Positions 23,452-25,190 of a stretch of 25,190 nucleotides of DNA are shown here, one piece after another. The position numbers and the translations under genes are program-made. The DNA is from a virus: the IMG/VR virus record IMGVR_UViG_3300031746_001495, positions 1 through 25,190 of that record. One strand, written 5' to 3'. Within the stretch, counting starts at the first letter, position 1; every line of letters begins with the position of its first letter. The notes under the pieces are model-generated. The model was given only the letters and a program-made list of their open reading frames with translations. It was not told the DNA's origin and made no database searches.

Positions 23452-23664
23452 TTGGGAAAAAGCACTCATCATATAATTCCTCGTAGTAGGCATGGCCCAA
23501 ATAATGGTGAAAACCTCATTTCAGTAAGTTCAAGGAGACACAACTTATACCATAGTTTGTTTCAAAACGCACTTCCTGAAGAGATAGTGCAATTACTGAA
23601 CATTGAGTTCTGGAATGAGCATTACCAAATCTCCATAAAGGAGGTGAAAATTGGCAAAATCTAA
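23452..23664 (+). CDS. Small HNH endonuclease-like protein (TTG start)
   Basis: This 70-residue protein reads STHHIIPRSRHGPNNGENL at its start (residues 4-22), then SSRRHNLYHSLFQN and PEEIVQLLNIEFWNE. The HH, the Asn of GENL and the final H..YH form an HNH/beta-beta-alpha metal site without zinc-binding cysteines. I recall this short family from Patescibacteria genomes. It could nick DNA as a homing or defence nuclease. It starts with TTG after a good Shine-Dalgarno, directly behind two structured RNA elements, which suggests a mobile or regulated unit. It is much too short to be an IscB protein. Confidence 0.65.
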   Translation: MGKSTHHIIPRSRHGPNNGENLISVSSRRHNLYHSLFQNALPEEIVQLLNIEFWNEHYQISIKEVKIGKI

Positions 23665-23707
23665 TTTTCATCTCCCGTTTTTCTATCACGCAAGGATTGT
23701 GCAATAA
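23638..23707 (+). CDS. Possible 18-codon micro-ORF behind a perfect Shine-Dalgarno
   Basis: Within the 3' end of the HNH gene lies AAGGAGGTGA (23638-23647), a perfect anti-SD complement. Four bases later a TTG (23651) opens 18 codons (L/MAKSNFHLPFFYHARIVQ) ending TAA 23705-23707. It overlaps the HNH gene by 14 bases. It could be a translated peptide, the remnant of a longer gene, or a leader peptide. Just behind it are two small hairpins, 23699-23713 (GTGCAA/TTGCAC) and 23724-23740 (TGTTCC/GGAACA). Confidence 0.35.
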
Positions 23708-23890
23708 TTGCACATTGCAAGTATGTTCCAAAAAGGAACAAACTGGAGATATAAATATCCATATTTCAAATTAAACGTTAAATATGAAACAAGTAGGCAA
23801 CTTATGACCAAAAACCGAAACAAGAGTTGTCAACAAGTTGTCTACATTAACTATATCCAATTATAGCCAAATGAAACTACTTTCAAAAAT
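23708..23890 (+). other. Non-coding interval with small hairpins
   Basis: The interval contains the hairpins TGTTCC-aaaaa-GGAACA (23724-23740) and GATAT/ATATC near 23747-23758, and a repeated TTGTC (around 23827-23842). No convincing gene is seen; a 20-codon frame starting near 23804 is not supported. Weak -35/-10-like pairs near 23827-23870 do not match consensus well enough to call. Confidence 0.4.
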
Positions 23891-24043
23891 ATGAAAAGGA
23901 AAATGAAAAAATCTGATGTATGCAATTTAAAATGTCCCTTTTGCGGGGCAATTATTAAAGGAAAAGTCCCAGAAGGTTTAAATTTAGATAAAGTTATAGA
24001 TTTAATAAATAAAATAAAAATATGCCAACATACAAAGACTTAG
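23891..24043 (+). CDS. Small zinc-finger-like protein
   Basis: This 50-residue protein starts ATG 23891 in the aaaaatATG context. It has a cysteine cluster C11, C15, C18 (VCNLKCPFCGAI) and a C-terminal C45 and H47 (ICQHTKT), a likely zinc site, joined by a helix (LNLDKVIDLINKIK). It overlaps the start of the next gene by 22 bases in another frame, a sign of translational coupling. Function unknown; it could be a transcription regulator or accessory to the following protein. Confidence 0.6.
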   Translation: MKRKMKKSDVCNLKCPFCGAIIKGKVPEGLNLDKVIDLINKIKICQHTKT

Positions 24044-24576
24044 TTCGACAATTAGGTTACGGAGTAATAGGTAGTGGATTTTCAATACTCCAAAACGGAT
24101 ATTCTGATTTAAAGCCAGCGATTTTTGATGTGGGTAAAATTAAGAACACTTTTGTCCAGTATGGATTTCCTAATGTTCCCACTGGTGAAGCTGATTATGA
24201 ATATGCTTTTTTAACCCCCGAAGTATTAGAGCCGATTTTATGGGACGTAATGACCTTGCTCCATAAGACAAAATACAAATTGAATATGACCGATTGTGAT
24301 GATTTTGCCTATACCCTGACTGCCTTAATGAGTATGCTCTTTGGGATAAATACTTGCGGCACTATTTTAGGCAGGGCAGATAATAAAAACACAGGAGCCC
24401 CAATTGGCGGGCATTATTTCAATTTCCCGATAACTTATAAGAATGGACTATTTGAGATGTGGTGCTGCGATGCCTTAAATCCACTTACGATTACAAAAAT
24501 AGAAAAAGGAAAGCCAATTATTATCGGAGACTGGCGTTATGTAGTTACAGATACTAGCTCCGCTCGTTATTTCTAA
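24022..24576 (+). CDS. Papain/transglutaminase-fold cysteine peptidase-like protein
   Basis: This 184-residue protein carries a likely Cys-His-Asp triad in the order of the papain/transglutaminase fold: C92 in MTDCDDFAYTL, H131 in GGHYFNFPI and D150 in WCCDALNP. Similar DCxxFA...GHAFN proteins occur in phages. It may act as a peptidoglycan-cleaving lysis enzyme or a virion peptidase; the nearby small membrane proteins favour lysis, but this is inference. No signal peptide is seen. Its last eight residues, DTSSARYF, are repeated at the end of the following homing endonuclease, so the 3' end of this gene seems to have been replaced or duplicated by that element. Confidence 0.6.
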   Translation: MPTYKDLVRQLGYGVIGSGFSILQNGYSDLKPAIFDVGKIKNTFVQYGFPNVPTGEADYEYAFLTPEVLEPILWDVMTLLHKTKYKLNMTDCDDFAYTLTALMSMLFGINTCGTILGRADNKNTGAPIGGHYFNFPITYKNGLFEMWCCDALNPLTITKIEKGKPIIIGDWRYVVTDTSSARYF

Positions 24577-25090
24577 AATTATGCCAAGAGGAATTTATCA
24601 ACATAAACCACTTTCGGAAGAACATAAAAGGAAAATAGGTAATGCAGAAAAAGGGGAAAAACATTGGACTTATGGAAAACCTCGTTTAGAAGAAACGAAA
24701 AGAAAGATTAGTCAGAAATTAAAAGGAAATGTTAAGTGGTGGATTGGAAGACATCATTCAGAAGAATCAAAACAAAAAATGAGTAAGGCACGAATTGGAA
24801 GGTTTGGAAAAGAAAATCATTGGAATTGGAAAGGAGGCGTTTCTTCAGAAGATGAGCCAATAAAACGAAGTCTAGAATATACTATTTGGCGGAATGAAGT
24901 TTATAGGAAAGATAATTGGACTTGTCGTTTATGTGGAAAGAAATGTAGAAAAGGAGACATAGTTGCTCATCACCTTAAATTATTTTCAGAATTTCCAGAA
25001 TTAAGATTTAGTATCAAAAATGGAATTGTTTTGTGTAGAAGTTGTCATATAAAAATACATCACGATACCAGTTCTGCCCGTTATTTTTAA
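24550..25090 (+). repeat. Recoded 27-base duplication of a gene 3' end (24550-24576 and 25064-25090)
   Basis: Both copies encode DTSSARYF and a TAA stop. They agree at 22 of 27 bases, and all five differences are C/T changes at third codon positions (ACT/ACC, AGC/AGT, TCC/TCT, GCT/GCC, TTC/TTT). The first copy ends the cysteine-peptidase-like gene; the second ends the NUMOD3-HNH gene in frame. The bases beside the copies are unrelated. Confidence 0.85.
24581..25090 (+). CDS. Homing endonuclease, NUMOD3 repeats plus HNH domain
   Basis: This 169-residue free-standing homing nuclease starts four bases after the previous gene. Three NUMOD3 DNA-binding units are seen at about residues 10-25 (LSEEHKRKIG), 35-50 (RLEETKRKIS) and 59-73 (SEESKQKMSKARIG). 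The C-terminal HNH domain (about 100-161) has IWRNEVYRKDNWTCRLCG, zinc cysteines C115/C118 and C152/C155, the catalytic HH at H130-H131 and the closing CHIKIHH. All key residues are kept. After the usual family end the protein runs on into DTSSARYF, identical to the end of the upstream protein. It probably cuts uninvaded versions of the upstream gene's 3' end and so spreads itself. No intron core is seen around it. Confidence 0.9.
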   Translation: MPRGIYQHKPLSEEHKRKIGNAEKGEKHWTYGKPRLEETKRKISQKLKGNVKWWIGRHHSEESKQKMSKARIGRFGKENHWNWKGGVSSEDEPIKRSLEYTIWRNEVYRKDNWTCRLCGKKCRKGDIVAHHLKLFSEFPELRFSIKNGIVLCRSCHIKIHHDTSSARYF

Positions 25091-25123
25091 AGTCGAACTA
25101 TTAACCAAAGCTCGAAAAATAAA

Positions 25124-25190
25124 ATGTTTGAATTTTTATTGACAGTTCTTGAGGTAGCGGTAGTATTCGTTATCTTCAAGTTCTTATTCG
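25124..25190 (+). CDS. Start of a small membrane protein (partial), holin candidate
   Basis: ATG 25124 in the ataaaATG context opens MFEFLLTVLEVAVVFVIFKF then LF, running out of the window. It is almost entirely hydrophobic and reads as an N-terminal transmembrane helix. Behind a cysteine-peptidase-like gene it may be a holin or other lysis protein. The incomplete sequence allows no firmer call. Confidence 0.5.
   Translation, partial: MFEFLLTVLEVAVVFVIFKFLF

Noticed and set aside
23136-23664. HEARO/omegaRNA with IscB
   Set aside because: The protein is 70 residues with only an HNH-type motif and no RuvC segments, so it cannot be IscB. The RNA was not matched to the HEARO structure from memory.
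23127-23800. Group I intron carrying the small HNH gene
   Set aside because: The GACUA/UAGUC P7 pair and the P3-P8 arrangement were looked for and not found. A GACTT/AAGTC pair near 23253-23276 leaves no room for P3/P8.

Overview
The window is a continuous stretch of a tailed double-stranded DNA phage (or prophage) genome. It is AT-rich, gene-dense and transcribed almost entirely from the + strand. It holds a packaging module (small and large terminase), a portal, a scaffold followed by a major capsid protein, a head-tail adaptor, a beta-propeller-like tail protein, several fibre/adhesin proteins, two very large virion proteins of the ejection-protein type and a lysis-like region. The mix of short-tail adaptor, propeller protein and large internal proteins, with no tape-measure or tail-tube genes, suggests a podovirus-like virion. 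No integrase, tRNA, replication gene or CRISPR array was seen. The host cannot be fixed. Canonical sigma70-type promoters argue against Bacteroidetes. Shine-Dalgarno-free starts and a small HNH family that I associate with Patescibacteria (CPR) metagenomes hint at such a host, but this is weak inference.

Layout. 1-1786: tail of a partial gene, a possible small membrane protein, TerS and TerL, all overlapping. 1791-3694: a two-gene sugar cassette (N-acetyl-sugar amidotransferase-like PP-loop enzyme and a glycosyltransferase-like protein) plus a small unknown gene. 3695-4035: a gene-free stretch rich in hairpins, probably a structured leader or ncRNA. 4036-5763: portal. 5765-10984: three large fibre/adhesin-like proteins, unusually placed between portal and scaffold. 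10989-13597: small genes, scaffold, major capsid protein. 13600-16521: a hairpin, a zinc-ribbon protein, a propeller-like tail protein and an adaptor. 16523-18097: a further fibre with a lectin-like end. 18099-21927: a small gene and two large internal/ejection-type proteins. 21935-22259: a minus-strand membrane microprotein with its own promoter and a coiled-coil/TM protein of XhlA type. 22265-23126: a sigma70 promoter with an attenuator-like hairpin driving a calcineurin-like phosphoesterase. 23136-23664: a compact structured RNA closed by a 15-bp stem, a second long hairpin and a small HNH protein. 23891-25190: a small zinc-finger protein, a papain/transglutaminase-like cysteine-peptidase candidate, a NUMOD3-HNH homing endonuclease and the start of a membrane protein.

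The most unusual points are two. First, the last eight residues of the cysteine-peptidase candidate (DTSSARYF) recur as the last eight residues of the downstream homing endonuclease, with every nucleotide difference at a third codon position. This looks like a homing gene that inserted at a gene's 3' end and supplied a recoded replacement of the part it displaced. Second, an elaborate RNA fold sits just upstream of the small HNH gene, in a cassette that uses strong Shine-Dalgarno sites while the rest of the genome does not.
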